Notes: generated by a model not told the origin, from the sequence alone. Positions 17,722 to 26,642 are shown, numbered from the stretch's first letter. The stretch is 64,000 nt of DNA from Marivita sp. (GCF_022763305.1 NZ_JALEGT010000010.1:1-64000), one strand, 5' to 3'. Made by a program: numbers and translations.

Positions 17722-19695
17722 TTGGCACATCTGACCATGGGCGCAGAAGGTCTGCGCTCGGTTCCGGCGCTGTTGGCGCGCAATGCTTCGCAGTTTGGCG
17801 CATCGCCCGCCTACCGCGAAAAGGAATATGGCATTTGGCAAAGCTGGACCTGGGCGGAAACCGCCAAGGAGGTCGAGGCGCTGGCCTTGGGTCTGCTGAA
17901 CCTGGGTGTGAACGAAGGCGATTTCATTGCCATCATCGGGCGCAACCGACCCTACCTCTATTGGTCGATGGTCGCCGCGCAGTCCGTGGGGGCGATCCCT
18001 GTGCCGCTCTATCAGGATTCGGTGGCGGAAGAGATGGAATACGTGCTGGATCATTGCGGTGCGCGCTTTGCCATCGTCAGCGATCAGGAGCAGGTGGACA
18101 AGGTGATCGAAGTGCAGGACCGCCTGCACCAGTTCGAACACATGATCTATCTCGACCCGCGGGGTTTGCGGAAATACGACCATACCCGACTTCACCAGTT
18201 CAGCCATGTGCAGGATCAGGGCCGCGCCGCCCATGATGAATATATCAAGGAACTGCAGGCACGGACCGCCAAGCTGGATTACGACAGCACCTGTGTGATG
18301 CTCTACACCTCGGGCACCACAGGCAAGCCCAAGGGCGTGGTTCTGTCGAACCGCAACATCATCGAGACCGCCAAGGCGTCGTCGGACTTCGACCATCTGC
18401 GGGCCGATGACGAGGTGCTGGCCTATCTGCCGATGGCCTGGGTCGGCGATTTCATCTTCTCCATCGGGCAGGCCTATTGGACGGGCTTCTGCGTGAACTG
18501 CCCGGAAAGCCCGGAGACCATGATGACGGACCTGCGCGAGATCGCGCCGTCCTATTACTTTGCCCCGCCGCGCGTGTTCGAGACACAGCTCACGCAGATC
18601 ATGATCCGAATGGAAGACAGCGGCGCGTTCAAGAAAAAGACGTTCGACTATTTCATGGACCATGCCCGCAAGGTCGGACCGGCGATCCTAGACGGCCATG
18701 ACGTCAGTGCCATGGACCGGCTGAAATACAAGCTGGGCGAGGTGATGGTCTACGGGCCGTTGAAGAACGCGCTGGGCTTTTCGAACGTGCGCGTGGGCTA
18801 TACGGCAGGCGAGGCGATCGGCCCGGAAATCTTTGATTTCTATCGCTCTTTGGGCATCAACCTGAAGCAGCTTTACGGCCAGACCGAAGCGTCGGTCTTC
18901 ATCACCCAGCAGCCGGATGGCGAAGTGCGGTCGGACACGGTGGGTGTGCCGTCGCCGGGTGTGGAGATCCGCATCTCGGACACGGGCGAGGTGTTCTACC
19001 GTTCGCCCGGCGTGTTTGTGGAGTATTACAAGAACGCGGAATCGACAGCCGATACGAAGGACCCGGAAGGCTGGGTCGCCACAGGCGATGCCGGGTTCAT
19101 CGAAGAGGCCACCGGGCATCTGCGCATCATCGACCGCGCCAAGGACGTGGGCGCGATGGCAGATGGTGCGATGTTCGCGCCGAAATATGTCGAGAACAAA
19201 CTCAAGTTCTATCCGAACATCTTGGAGGCTGTGGTGTTCGGTGCCGGGCGGGACCGCTGCTGTGCCTTCATCAATATCGACCTCACGGCGGTCGGCAACT
19301 GGGCTGAGCGCAACAACATCGCCTATGCGTCCTATCAGGAACTGGCCGGGCACAAGCAGGTGCTCGACACGATCCAGGCGCATATCGAAGAGGTCAACGC
19401 GAGCATCGCACAGGACGAGATGTTGTCGGGCTGCCAAGTGCACCGTTTCCTTGTGCTGCACAAGGAGCTGGATGCGGATGACGGCGAACTGACCCGCACG
19501 CGCAAGGTGCGCCGCAAGATCATCGGCGAAAAGTTCGAGGATCTGGTGAACGCGCTCTATGACGGATCGACCTCGGTCTATACCGAGACGGAAGTCACCT
19601 ATGAGGACGGGCGCAAGGGCAAGATCAAGGCCACACTGGAGATCCGCGATGCCAAGGTCGTCGCGGCCACGCCGCAGCGGATGGCGGCGGAATGA
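17722..19695 (+). CDS. AMP-forming acyl-CoA synthetase (long-chain type), TTG start
   Basis: The 657-residue enzyme activates a carboxylic acid with ATP and CoA through an acyl-adenylate. The ATP-binding motif is at residues 195-205 (YTSGTTGKPKG); later motifs are QLYGQTEAS and ATGDAGFIEE, and the overall layout fits the FAA1/FadD15 subgroup. The start is TTG at 17722, preceded by GGAGGAAAA with 7-nt spacing; the next in-frame ATG (17737) is too far from it. It heads an operon with a complete Liv-type ABC transporter and a PaaK-like gene, so the ligand imported may be the acid it activates (inference). Confidence 0.9.
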   Translation: MAHLTMGAEGLRSVPALLARNASQFGASPAYREKEYGIWQSWTWAETAKEVEALALGLLNLGVNEGDFIAIIGRNRPYLYWSMVAAQSVGAIPVPLYQDSVAEEMEYVLDHCGARFAIVSDQEQVDKVIEVQDRLHQFEHMIYLDPRGLRKYDHTRLHQFSHVQDQGRAAHDEYIKELQARTAKLDYDSTCVMLYTSGTTGKPKGVVLSNRNIIETAKASSDFDHLRADDEVLAYLPMAWVGDFIFSIGQAYWTGFCVNCPESPETMMTDLREIAPSYYFAPPRVFETQLTQIMIRMEDSGAFKKKTFDYFMDHARKVGPAILDGHDVSAMDRLKYKLGEVMVYGPLKNALGFSNVRVGYTAGEAIGPEIFDFYRSLGINLKQLYGQTEASVFITQQPDGEVRSDTVGVPSPGVEIRISDTGEVFYRSPGVFVEYYKNAESTADTKDPEGWVATGDAGFIEEATGHLRIIDRAKDVGAMADGAMFAPKYVENKLKFYPNILEAVVFGAGRDRCCAFINIDLTAVGNWAERNNIAYASYQELAGHKQVLDTIQAHIEEVNASIAQDEMLSGCQVHRFLVLHKELDADDGELTRTRKVRRKIIGEKFEDLVNALYDGSTSVYTETEVTYEDGRKGKIKATLEIRDAKVVAATPQRMAAE

Positions 19696-19752
19696 TGGCC
19701 TGGTTTGCACCGCAGCCCGACGCCCGCGCCCCCAGAATTTTATGGGCGGGCC

Positions 19753-19778
19753 CGAGAATCTTCGTACGAAGATTCTCG
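19753..19778. repeat. 26-bp perfect palindrome between acyl-CoA synthetase and ABC ATPase genes
   Basis: A loop-free palindrome with 13-bp arms is centred on CGTACG (inner sequence AATCTTCGTACGAAGATT). It lies in a tandem intergenic gap inside the operon. It resembles the ladders at 8.1 and 62.7 kb in being a perfect palindrome with TTCG near its centre, but it stands alone. Confidence 0.85.
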
Positions 19779-19831
19779 AACAACCTTAAAAAATCGTGGA
19801 GCCACGCGGCGGATGCCGGGGGAAGGGCGCA

Positions 19832-20644
19832 ATGAAAGACACCGAAGGATATGTCACCGCCGACGGGCGTCAAATCGGCGGCACGCTCATGGAAATGCGC
19901 AACATCACCCTGCGGTTCGGCGGAGTGGTGGCCATTCAGGACATCAGCTTCGACATCCGCGAAGGCGAGGTGCGCGCCATCATCGGCCCCAATGGCGCGG
20001 GCAAGTCGTCGATGCTCAACGTGATCTCGGGCTTCTACACGCCGTCCGAGGGTGAGGTCTGGTATAAGGGCGCCAAGCGCCCGCCGATGAAGCCGTTCGA
20101 GGTGGCGCGCCAAGGTGTGGCGCGGACGTTCCAGAACATCGCGCTGTTTGAGGGGATGACGGTGCTCGACAACGTCATGACCGGGCGTCTGACCCACATG
20201 AATGCCGGGATCGCAAGCCAGGCGCTTTGGTGGGGCAAGGCCCGCGACGAGGAAATGGAGAACCGCGAAAAGGTCGAGCGGGTGATCGACTTCCTCGAGA
20301 TCCAGAACATCCGCAAGACGCCGGTGGGCCGTCTGCCCTACGGTCTCAAGAAACGCGTCGAACTGGCCCGCGCGCTGGCGGCCGAGCCGTCGCTGTTGCT
20401 GCTGGACGAACCAATGGCGGGCATGAACGTCGAGGAAAAGGAGGACATGAGCCGCTTCATCCTCGACGTGAACGACGAATTCGGCACCACGATCTGCCTG
20501 ATCGAACATGACATGGGGGTGGTGATGGATCTCTCCGACCGCGTGGTCGTCATGGATTACGGCAAGAAGATCGGCGACGGCACCCCGGACGAGGTGCGCA
20601 ACAATCAGGATGTGATCGACGCCTATCTTGGCGTGCCGCATTGA
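19832..20644 (+). CDS. branched-chain-amino-acid-type ABC transporter ATPase (LivG-like)
   Basis: The 270-residue cytoplasmic ATPase has Walker A GPNGAGKSS, Q-loop ARTFQN, signature-region LPYGLKKRVELARALAAEP, Walker B LLLLDEPMAG and H-loop IEHDMG. The ABC signature is LPYGLKKR rather than LSGGQ-like LSYGEQR, a variant seen in LivG relatives. GGAAGGG precedes the ATG at 19832. It is the first transporter gene of the operon and pairs with the LivF-like ATPase at 24588. Confidence 0.93.
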   Translation: MKDTEGYVTADGRQIGGTLMEMRNITLRFGGVVAIQDISFDIREGEVRAIIGPNGAGKSSMLNVISGFYTPSEGEVWYKGAKRPPMKPFEVARQGVARTFQNIALFEGMTVLDNVMTGRLTHMNAGIASQALWWGKARDEEMENREKVERVIDFLEIQNIRKTPVGRLPYGLKKRVELARALAAEPSLLLLDEPMAGMNVEEKEDMSRFILDVNDEFGTTICLIEHDMGVVMDLSDRVVVMDYGKKIGDGTPDEVRNNQDVIDAYLGVPH

Positions 20645-20654
20645 GGGAGCAGAC

Positions 20655-21608
20655 ATGCTGAACGATATTTTCATCGCGCCCTTCGCGGATATGATTTCCG
20701 CACCGGACTTCCTGATGCAGGTGCTTTGGGAAGGGCTGGTATCGGGCATTCTCTATGCGCTGATCGCGCTGGGCTTCGTTCTGATCTTTCGGTCGAGCCG
20801 CATCTTCAACTTCGCCCAAGGCATCATGGTGGTGTTTGCCGCGCTGACGCTGGTGGGGCTTTTTGCCATGGGCATCCCCGCATGGATCAGCGTCGGTCTG
20901 ACACTGGGTGTCATGTTCGTGCTGGCGGTGGCCATCGAACGGGTGGTGCTGCGGCCTCTGGTGGGCCAGCCCGACATCATCCTCTTCATGGCGACCATCG
21001 GGATCACGCTTTTCCTCATCGGGTTTGGCGAGACGATTTTCGGCGGTGAAAACAAGGTCATGATCACCGAGGAACTGGGCATCCCGACGGGTGACACGGT
21101 GCTCGAACCATTCGGCGGCCTGCTGATCCTGCAGCATCTCGACATCACCGTGGTGGTCGTGGCGACGCTGCTGGTGCTCGCGCTCCTGGCTTTCCTCAAC
21201 TACACCCAGATGGGCCGCGCGATCCGCGCTTTGGGCGACGATCACCAGGCGGCGCTGTCGGTGGGGATCAGCCTGCAGACGATCTGGGTGCTGGTCTGGT
21301 TCATCGCGGGCATCATCGCGCTGGTGACAGGCATCGCCTGGGGCGCGCGCGCCGGTGTCAGCTTTGCGCTCGAGGTGATCGCCTACAAGGCGCTGCCGGT
21401 TCTGATGCTGGGCGGGCTGGAATCCATCACCGGGGCCATTGTGGGCGGTCTGATGATCGGCATTCTGGAGAAACTGTTCGAGATTTACTGGGGCCAGCCG
21501 CTGCTGGGCGGCAACACCGAAACATGGTTCGCCTTCGTGCTGGCCCTTATCGTGCTGCTCTTCCGTCCGCAGGGTCTGTTCGGAGAACGGATCATCGAAC
21601 GGGTCTAG
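20655..21608 (+). CDS. branched-chain-amino-acid-type ABC permease (LivH-like)
   Basis: The 317-residue inner-membrane protein has about eight hydrophobic segments. It begins with LWEGLVSGILYALIALGFVL and shows the LivH motif FNFAQGIMVV and the EAA-like loop GDDHQAALSVGI. It forms the translocation pore with the LivM-like protein. GAGGGAGC precedes the ATG, 10 bp after the ATPase stop. Confidence 0.93.
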   Translation: MLNDIFIAPFADMISAPDFLMQVLWEGLVSGILYALIALGFVLIFRSSRIFNFAQGIMVVFAALTLVGLFAMGIPAWISVGLTLGVMFVLAVAIERVVLRPLVGQPDIILFMATIGITLFLIGFGETIFGGENKVMITEELGIPTGDTVLEPFGGLLILQHLDITVVVVATLLVLALLAFLNYTQMGRAIRALGDDHQAALSVGISLQTIWVLVWFIAGIIALVTGIAWGARAGVSFALEVIAYKALPVLMLGGLESITGAIVGGLMIGILEKLFEIYWGQPLLGGNTETWFAFVLALIVLLFRPQGLFGERIIERV

Positions 21609-21610
21609 CG

Positions 21611-21657
21611 CAGCGCGGGGCGCGCTGTTCGCAGGGGATGCCGGGCCAAGGCCCGGC
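21611..21657. repeat. two adjacent GC-rich inverted repeats between livH and the small gene
   Basis: CAGCGCG/CGCGCTG (21611-21627, 3-nt loop) is followed by GCCGGGCC/GGCCCGGC (21640-21657, 2-nt loop). Both can form stable RNA hairpins immediately after the LivH stop codon. They may stabilise or attenuate the message between the two permease genes. No T-run follows. Confidence 0.7.
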
Positions 21658-21685
21658 CCTACGGAAAGATCGAAGGTAACAACAC

Positions 21686-21925
21686 ATGGCCAAACTGATC
21701 GCAGTTCTGAACGTCATCGCCTGGTCCGGCTTCTGGGCCTTCGGATACCTTGCCCTGTCGAGCGGGTCAGAGGCGGGCAGCCAGACGGTTGTCGCCATCC
21801 TCTTGGCGGCTCTTGGCGGCGCGTTGGGGCTTTGGGCGTATTTCTGGCTCATCCGCCATTCCGAGGCGACCGGCTATGCCAAACCGCGCAACCGCGTGAC
21901 GATCACTGAAGAGGAGACCGCCTGA
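21686..21925 (+). CDS. 79-residue membrane protein inside the liv operon
   Basis: The protein has two predicted transmembrane helices (about 5-27 and 35-57) and a short charged C-terminal tail (RNRVTITEEETA). Its TGA stop overlaps the ATG of the LivM-like gene (TGATG), so the two are translationally coupled. Placed between the two permease genes, it is probably a membrane accessory of this transporter (inference). I do not recognise a named family. Confidence 0.8.
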   Translation: MAKLIAVLNVIAWSGFWAFGYLALSSGSEAGSQTVVAILLAALGGALGLWAYFWLIRHSEATGYAKPRNRVTITEEETA

Positions 21926-23154
21926 TGCTCTACCGCACGGCTGGCCAGTTCAAGACGAGCTACATCGCCGATCAGGCCCTGTTTCCGGTCAAGCAGGATG
22001 CGTTTCTGCTGGGGATCATCCTCGCGCTTGCGTGGATCGTGTTCCCGCTGACCGCGTCGGAATTCACCTTCCAGACGCTGCTGATCCCGATCCTGATCTA
22101 TGCGCTGGCTGCGATGGGTCTGAACATCCTGACCGGGTTTGCCGGTCAGCTCAGCCTTGGTACAGGGGCTTTCATGGGGGTGGGGGCCTATGCTTGCTAC
22201 AAGATGGTCACGTTGTTCCCGTGGATGAACCCGATTGTCGCGATCCTGCTGTCGGGCGTGTTCAGCGCGGGAATCGGGGTGGCCTTCGGCATTCCCAGCC
22301 TGCGGATCAAGGGCTTTTACCTCGCCATTGCGACGCTTGCCGCGCAGTTCTTTCTTGTCTGGCTGTTCGAGAAATGGTCGTGGCTTTACAACTACAACGC
22401 CTCGGGCGCGATCCAGGTGCCGAACCTTGAAATGTTTGGTGTGTTTGTGTCCGGTCCGCAGGCGGCCTCGGTCACCGAATACTACATCGTGCTGTTTGTG
22501 GTCACGCTGCTGACGCTGCTTTGCATCAACCTCACACGCGGCAATCTGGGCCGCACGTGGAAAGCCACGCGCGACATGGACATCGCGGCGGAGCTTATCG
22601 GGATCAACCTGATGAAATCCAAACTGACCGCCTTTGCCGTATCGTCCTATGTCGTGGGCGTCGCGGGCGCGCTGTATGTCTTCATGTGGAAAGGTGCGGC
22701 AGAGCCCAACGTGTTCGACATTCCTTTGTCGTTCCAGGTGCTCTTCATCGCCATCATCGGCGGCCTTGGGTCGATCATGGGCAACTACCTTGGCGCGATC
22801 CTGATCGTGGGCCTGCCGGTTGTGCTCAACGTCGTGGCCGGGACGCAGGTGTTCCAGATGTCAGGTCTTGGCGCGGCGGTGCTGGTGGCGCTGGCGGCGG
22901 CGGTGGCCTTTCTTGGCTGGGTGGCGCGCAGCGGCTGGACCGTTGGCGCGGTGGCAGGCTTTGTCGTGCTGACCCTGATCTATGGCTATGCGCAGACCCA
23001 AGGGTTCCGCATCGACAGCGCCCTGATCGAGCATATCAACGTGATGATCATCGGCGGGCTGATCATCTTCTTCCTGATCATCGAGCCGCACGGACTGAAC
23101 CAGCTTTGGCGGTTGATCCGTGAAAAACTGATTATCTGGCCCTTCCCGCACTGA
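21925..23154 (+). CDS. branched-chain-amino-acid-type ABC permease (LivM-like)
   Basis: The 409-residue inner-membrane protein has roughly ten hydrophobic segments and the LivM motif region LNILTGFAGQLSLGTGAFMG. The EAA-type loop is around TRDMDIAAELIGINLMKSK. It is longer than a typical LivM because of two extra C-terminal hydrophobic segments (from about residue 320). It is coupled to the preceding small gene through a one-base TGATG overlap. Confidence 0.92.
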   Translation: MLYRTAGQFKTSYIADQALFPVKQDAFLLGIILALAWIVFPLTASEFTFQTLLIPILIYALAAMGLNILTGFAGQLSLGTGAFMGVGAYACYKMVTLFPWMNPIVAILLSGVFSAGIGVAFGIPSLRIKGFYLAIATLAAQFFLVWLFEKWSWLYNYNASGAIQVPNLEMFGVFVSGPQAASVTEYYIVLFVVTLLTLLCINLTRGNLGRTWKATRDMDIAAELIGINLMKSKLTAFAVSSYVVGVAGALYVFMWKGAAEPNVFDIPLSFQVLFIAIIGGLGSIMGNYLGAILIVGLPVVLNVVAGTQVFQMSGLGAAVLVALAAAVAFLGWVARSGWTVGAVAGFVVLTLIYGYAQTQGFRIDSALIEHINVMIIGGLIIFFLIIEPHGLNQLWRLIREKLIIWPFPH

Positions 23155-23216
23155 GGCGGGCGGGCCCAAGACCAAGAACCTGAAAGCACCATGACAGTTC
23201 CAATGGGAGGACAACC

Positions 23217-24515
23217 ATGAAACACTTTACCAAACTGGCCACTGCGGCTGCGCTGGGCACCGTGCTCGGCACGGCGGCCATCGCGCAGGAACTCTACACG
23301 CCGAACCTCGCCTACCGGACCGGCCCCTTTGCCGCGACGGGTATTCCGCTGATGAACGGTCAGGCGGACTACATGACCCTTCTCAACGAACGCGACGGCG
23401 GCATCGGCGGTGCCAAGATCAACTTCGAAGAATGCGAAACCGGCTATTCCACGGAAAAAGGCGTGGAATGCTATGAAAAGACCAAGGGCACGGCCATCGT
23501 GACCCAGCCCTGGTCCACCGGCATCACGCTGCAGGTTCTGCCCAAGACCAACGTGGACGAGATTCCGATCCTTGCTCCGGGTTACGGCTTCTCGCCGATG
23601 GCCGATGGCAAGGTGTTCCAGTGGGCGTTCAACATGCCTGCCGGATACTGGGACGGCGCTGACATGATAATCCAGTACCTGGAAGGTCAGGGATCGCTGG
23701 ATGGCAAGAAGGTCGCGTTCCTGCATCTGGATCACCCGTTCGGCAAGGAACCGCTGCCGGTTCTGGAAATGCACGCCGCCAACAAGGGCTTCGAGCTGCT
23801 GCCGATCCCGGTCGGTCTCAAGGAAATGCAGAACCAGTCCGCACAATGGCTGCAGATTCGCCGCGAGCGTCCCGATTATGTCGTGATGTGGGGCTGGGGT
23901 GCGATGAACGCCGGGGCCATCACCGAAGCCGTGAAGACCAAGTTCCCGATGGAAAACTTCATCGGCGTCTGGTGGGCCGGTCACGATGCGGACCTCAAGC
24001 TGGTTGGTGAAGAAGGCAAGGGCTACAAGTCGATTTCCTGGTCGTTCCCGAACCTCGACGCACCGGTGATGAAAGAGATCAAGGAGCGTGTGATCGACGC
24101 CGGTCTGAGCCAGACCAACGAAGAAGAGATGCAGGGCGTGTTCTACGGTCGCGGTCTGGTGATGTCGGCAATCCTTGCCGAAGGCATCAAGAACGCTCAG
24201 GAAAACTTCGGCACAGCCGAGATCGACGCGACGCAGCTGCGCTGGGGTCTTGAGAACATCAACCTGACCGAAGAGCGCATCGCTGAGCTCGGCATGGAAG
24301 GCATGGTGCCGCCGTTCTCGACTTCCTGCGGCAACCACACCGGTCATTCGGGTGGCTGGATGTTGGAATGGGACGGGGCCAAGTTCGTCAAGGCGTCTGA
24401 CCTGCTCAAGCCGAATGTCGATGGCTATGCCGATCTGATCCAGTCTTCGGCGGCGGAATACGCCACCTCGAACGCGCCTTGGGCGATGAACGAAGAGTGC
24501 TCGGCCACCAACTAA
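23217..24515 (+). CDS. periplasmic ABC substrate-binding protein (Peripla_BP_6, LivK-like)
   Basis: The 432-residue product has a Sec signal peptide (MKHFTKLATAAALGTVLGTA, cut after AIAQ) and a two-lobe type I periplasmic-binding fold (QADYMTLLNERDGGIGGAKI, GKKVAFLHLDHPFGKE, MWGWGAMNAGAITEAVKT). GGGAGGA precedes the ATG. It is larger than LivK and lies with CoA ligases, which suggests an aromatic or fatty acid ligand rather than an amino acid (inference). A hairpin follows its stop codon. Confidence 0.9.
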   Translation: MKHFTKLATAAALGTVLGTAAIAQELYTPNLAYRTGPFAATGIPLMNGQADYMTLLNERDGGIGGAKINFEECETGYSTEKGVECYEKTKGTAIVTQPWSTGITLQVLPKTNVDEIPILAPGYGFSPMADGKVFQWAFNMPAGYWDGADMIIQYLEGQGSLDGKKVAFLHLDHPFGKEPLPVLEMHAANKGFELLPIPVGLKEMQNQSAQWLQIRRERPDYVVMWGWGAMNAGAITEAVKTKFPMENFIGVWWAGHDADLKLVGEEGKGYKSISWSFPNLDAPVMKEIKERVIDAGLSQTNEEEMQGVFYGRGLVMSAILAEGIKNAQENFGTAEIDATQLRWGLENINLTEERIAELGMEGMVPPFSTSCGNHTGHSGGWMLEWDGAKFVKASDLLKPNVDGYADLIQSSAAEYATSNAPWAMNEECSATN

Positions 24516-24527
24516 GGCCACGCTTTG

Positions 24528-24556
24528 CCACCGGCGGCGACACGCGTCGCCGGTGG
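24528..24556 (+). other. stem-loop after the substrate-binding protein gene
   Basis: CCACCGGCG and CGCCGGTGG form a 9-bp stem with an 11-nt loop, followed by only three Ts. Located 13 bp after the binding-protein stop and before the LivF-like gene, it probably protects the 3' end of the upstream message or partly terminates, giving more binding protein than ATPase. This is the usual interpretation for such hairpins; no direct evidence here. Confidence 0.65.
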
Positions 24557-24587
24557 TTTCCCTGAAATTTTATCACTTGGTAAAATC

Positions 24588-25412
24588 ATGCTGGACGCCA
24601 CACGCACAGACGAGACCCTGCTCGAGGTCAACAACATCGAGGTGATCTACAATCATGTGATCCTCGTTCTGAAAGGTGTGAGCCTGACCGTGAAGAAAGG
24701 CGGCATCACCGCGCTTCTGGGCGGCAATGGCGCTGGCAAAACGACGACGCTCAAGGCGATCTCGAACCTGCTGCATTCCGAGCGCGGGGAGGTCACCAAG
24801 GGCTCGATCATCTACCAAGGCGAACGGGTGCAGGATCTCGACCCTGCCGCATTGGTCAAACGCGGCGTGATCCAGGTGATGGAGGGTCGCCATTGCTTTG
24901 GCCACCTGACCGTCGAGGAAAACCTGCTGACCGGGGCCTATACCCGCAAGGATGGCAAAGGTGCCATCGAAGCCGACCTTCAGATGGTCTACGACTATTT
25001 CCCCCGCCTGAAAGAGCGCCGCAAATCGCAGGCTGGCTACACGTCGGGCGGTGAACAACAGATGACCGCGATTGGCCGTGCGCTGATGTCGCGCCCGCAG
25101 ACGATCCTTCTGGACGAGCCGTCAATGGGTCTCGCGCCGCAGTTGGTGGAACAGATCTTCGAAATCGTGAAATCGGTGAACGAGAATGAAGGTGTGTCCT
25201 TCCTTCTGGCCGAACAGAACACCAACGTGGCCCTGCGCTATGCGCATTACGGCTACATCCTCGAAAACGGGCGCGTCGTGATGGACGGCCCCGCATCCGA
25301 ACTGCGCGAGAATGCGGACGTCAAGGAATTCTATCTCGGGGTGTCCGACGACGGCCGCAAATCCTTCCGCGACGTGCGCAGCTACCGCCGCCGCAAGCGT
25401 TGGCTGGCCTGA
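24588..25412 (+). CDS. branched-chain-amino-acid-type ABC transporter ATPase (LivF-like)
   Basis: The 274-residue ATPase has Walker A GGNGAGKTT, Q-loop IQVMEGRHCF, signature TSGGEQQMTAIGRALMSRP, Walker B TILLDEPSMGL and H-loop LAEQNTN, matching LivF. The ATG at 24588 has no clear ribosome-binding site (ACTTGGTAAAATC upstream); an earlier non-ATG start is possible but not obvious. A C-terminal extension (GVSDDGRKSFRDVRSYRRRK) is basic. Confidence 0.92.
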   Translation: MLDATRTDETLLEVNNIEVIYNHVILVLKGVSLTVKKGGITALLGGNGAGKTTTLKAISNLLHSERGEVTKGSIIYQGERVQDLDPAALVKRGVIQVMEGRHCFGHLTVEENLLTGAYTRKDGKGAIEADLQMVYDYFPRLKERRKSQAGYTSGGEQQMTAIGRALMSRPQTILLDEPSMGLAPQLVEQIFEIVKSVNENEGVSFLLAEQNTNVALRYAHYGYILENGRVVMDGPASELRENADVKEFYLGVSDDGRKSFRDVRSYRRRKRWLA

Positions 25413-25459
25413 GACGCGCGACCGTGAACCACGAACTGACCAGACAAGGTGTTGCCGCC

Positions 25460-26632
25460 ATGAGCACCCATTATGACGATTTGGAAACCCGGAGCGCGGA
25501 CCAGCGTGCCGCAGAGCACCTCACGGCGCTGAACGCGCTGTTGCCGGCGCATGGGTTCGATCCGCTTGGCGACCTGTCGGACCTTGCCAAACTGCCGGTG
25601 CTGCGCAAATCCGATCTGAGCCGGCGGCAGAAGGACAAGCCGCCCTTCGGCGGTCTGCCGGTGTCGAACCTTGCGCATATCTTCCAGTCGCCGGGGCCGA
25701 TTTATGAACCCGGCGGTGTGACCCGCGACTGGTGGCGGATGGGCCGGTTCCTGCATGCGGCCGGGTTCGGCACCACGGATATCGTACAGAACTGCTTTGG
25801 CTACCACCTGACCCCGGCGGGCATGATTTTTGAAAACGGCGCGCGCGCTGTCGGCGCAGTGGTGCTGCCCGCAGGCACGGGGCAGACGGAATTGCAGGCC
25901 CAGGCCGCTCATGATGTCGGTGTCACCGCCTATGCCGGAACACCTGATTACCTCAAGGTGATCCTCGAGAAAGCAGACCAGATGGGGCTGCAGCTTGGGA
26001 TCGTCAAAGCGGCGGTCGGTGGCGGTGCGCTGTTCCCGTCTCTGCGGCAGTATTATCAGGACCGGGGCATTTCCTGTCTGCAATGCTATGCCACCGCGGA
26101 CCTTGGCAACATCGCCTACGAATCCGCCGCGATGGAGGGTATGATCCTTGACGAAGGTGTGATTGTGGAGATCGTCACACCGGGCACCGGCGATCCTGTG
26201 CCGGAGGGTGAAGTGGGCGAAGTCGTGGTCACGTCGCTGAACCCCGATTACCCGCTGGTGCGCTTTGCCACGGGCGACCTGAGCGCGATGATGCCGGGGC
26301 AAAGCCCTTGTGGCAGGACAAACGCCCGCATCAAGGGCTGGATGGGCCGTGCCGACCAGACCACCAAGATCAAGGGCATGTTCGTGCGGCCCGAACAGGT
26401 GGCAGCCCTTGTCGCGAAACATGCCGAGATCGACCGTGCCCGTGTTGTGGCCAGCCGCGATGGCGAGATGGACGTGATGACCGTGCGGATCGAAACCGCC
26501 GCCAATGACGCCGCGCGGTTCGAATCGAGCATCGTCGAAACGCTCAAGCTCAAGGGCCGCGTCGAACTGGTTCCGCCGGGGGCCTTGCCGCGGGATGGGC
26601 TCGTGATCGAGGACGCGCGCAGCTACGACTGA
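25460..26632 (+). CDS. PaaK-like (phenylacetate-CoA ligase family) protein with altered P-loop
   Basis: The 390-residue protein aligns by eye with phenylacetate-CoA ligase over most of its length: AGFGTTDIVQNCFGYHLTPA, QCYATADLGNIAYES, LVRFATGDLSAM and GRADQTTKIKGMFVRPEQV are present. The ATP-binding P-loop (SSGTTGKP in PaaK) is replaced by FQSPGPIYEPGG. It is shorter than PaaK (about 430). AAGGTG lies 8 nt before the ATG at 25460. As last gene of the acid-uptake operon it could be a second CoA ligase with another substrate or a non-adenylating relative. Confidence 0.8.
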   Translation: MSTHYDDLETRSADQRAAEHLTALNALLPAHGFDPLGDLSDLAKLPVLRKSDLSRRQKDKPPFGGLPVSNLAHIFQSPGPIYEPGGVTRDWWRMGRFLHAAGFGTTDIVQNCFGYHLTPAGMIFENGARAVGAVVLPAGTGQTELQAQAAHDVGVTAYAGTPDYLKVILEKADQMGLQLGIVKAAVGGGALFPSLRQYYQDRGISCLQCYATADLGNIAYESAAMEGMILDEGVIVEIVTPGTGDPVPEGEVGEVVVTSLNPDYPLVRFATGDLSAMMPGQSPCGRTNARIKGWMGRADQTTKIKGMFVRPEQVAALVAKHAEIDRARVVASRDGEMDVMTVRIETAANDAARFESSIVETLKLKGRVELVPPGALPRDGLVIEDARSYD

Positions 26633-26642
26633 TGGGGCGTAT

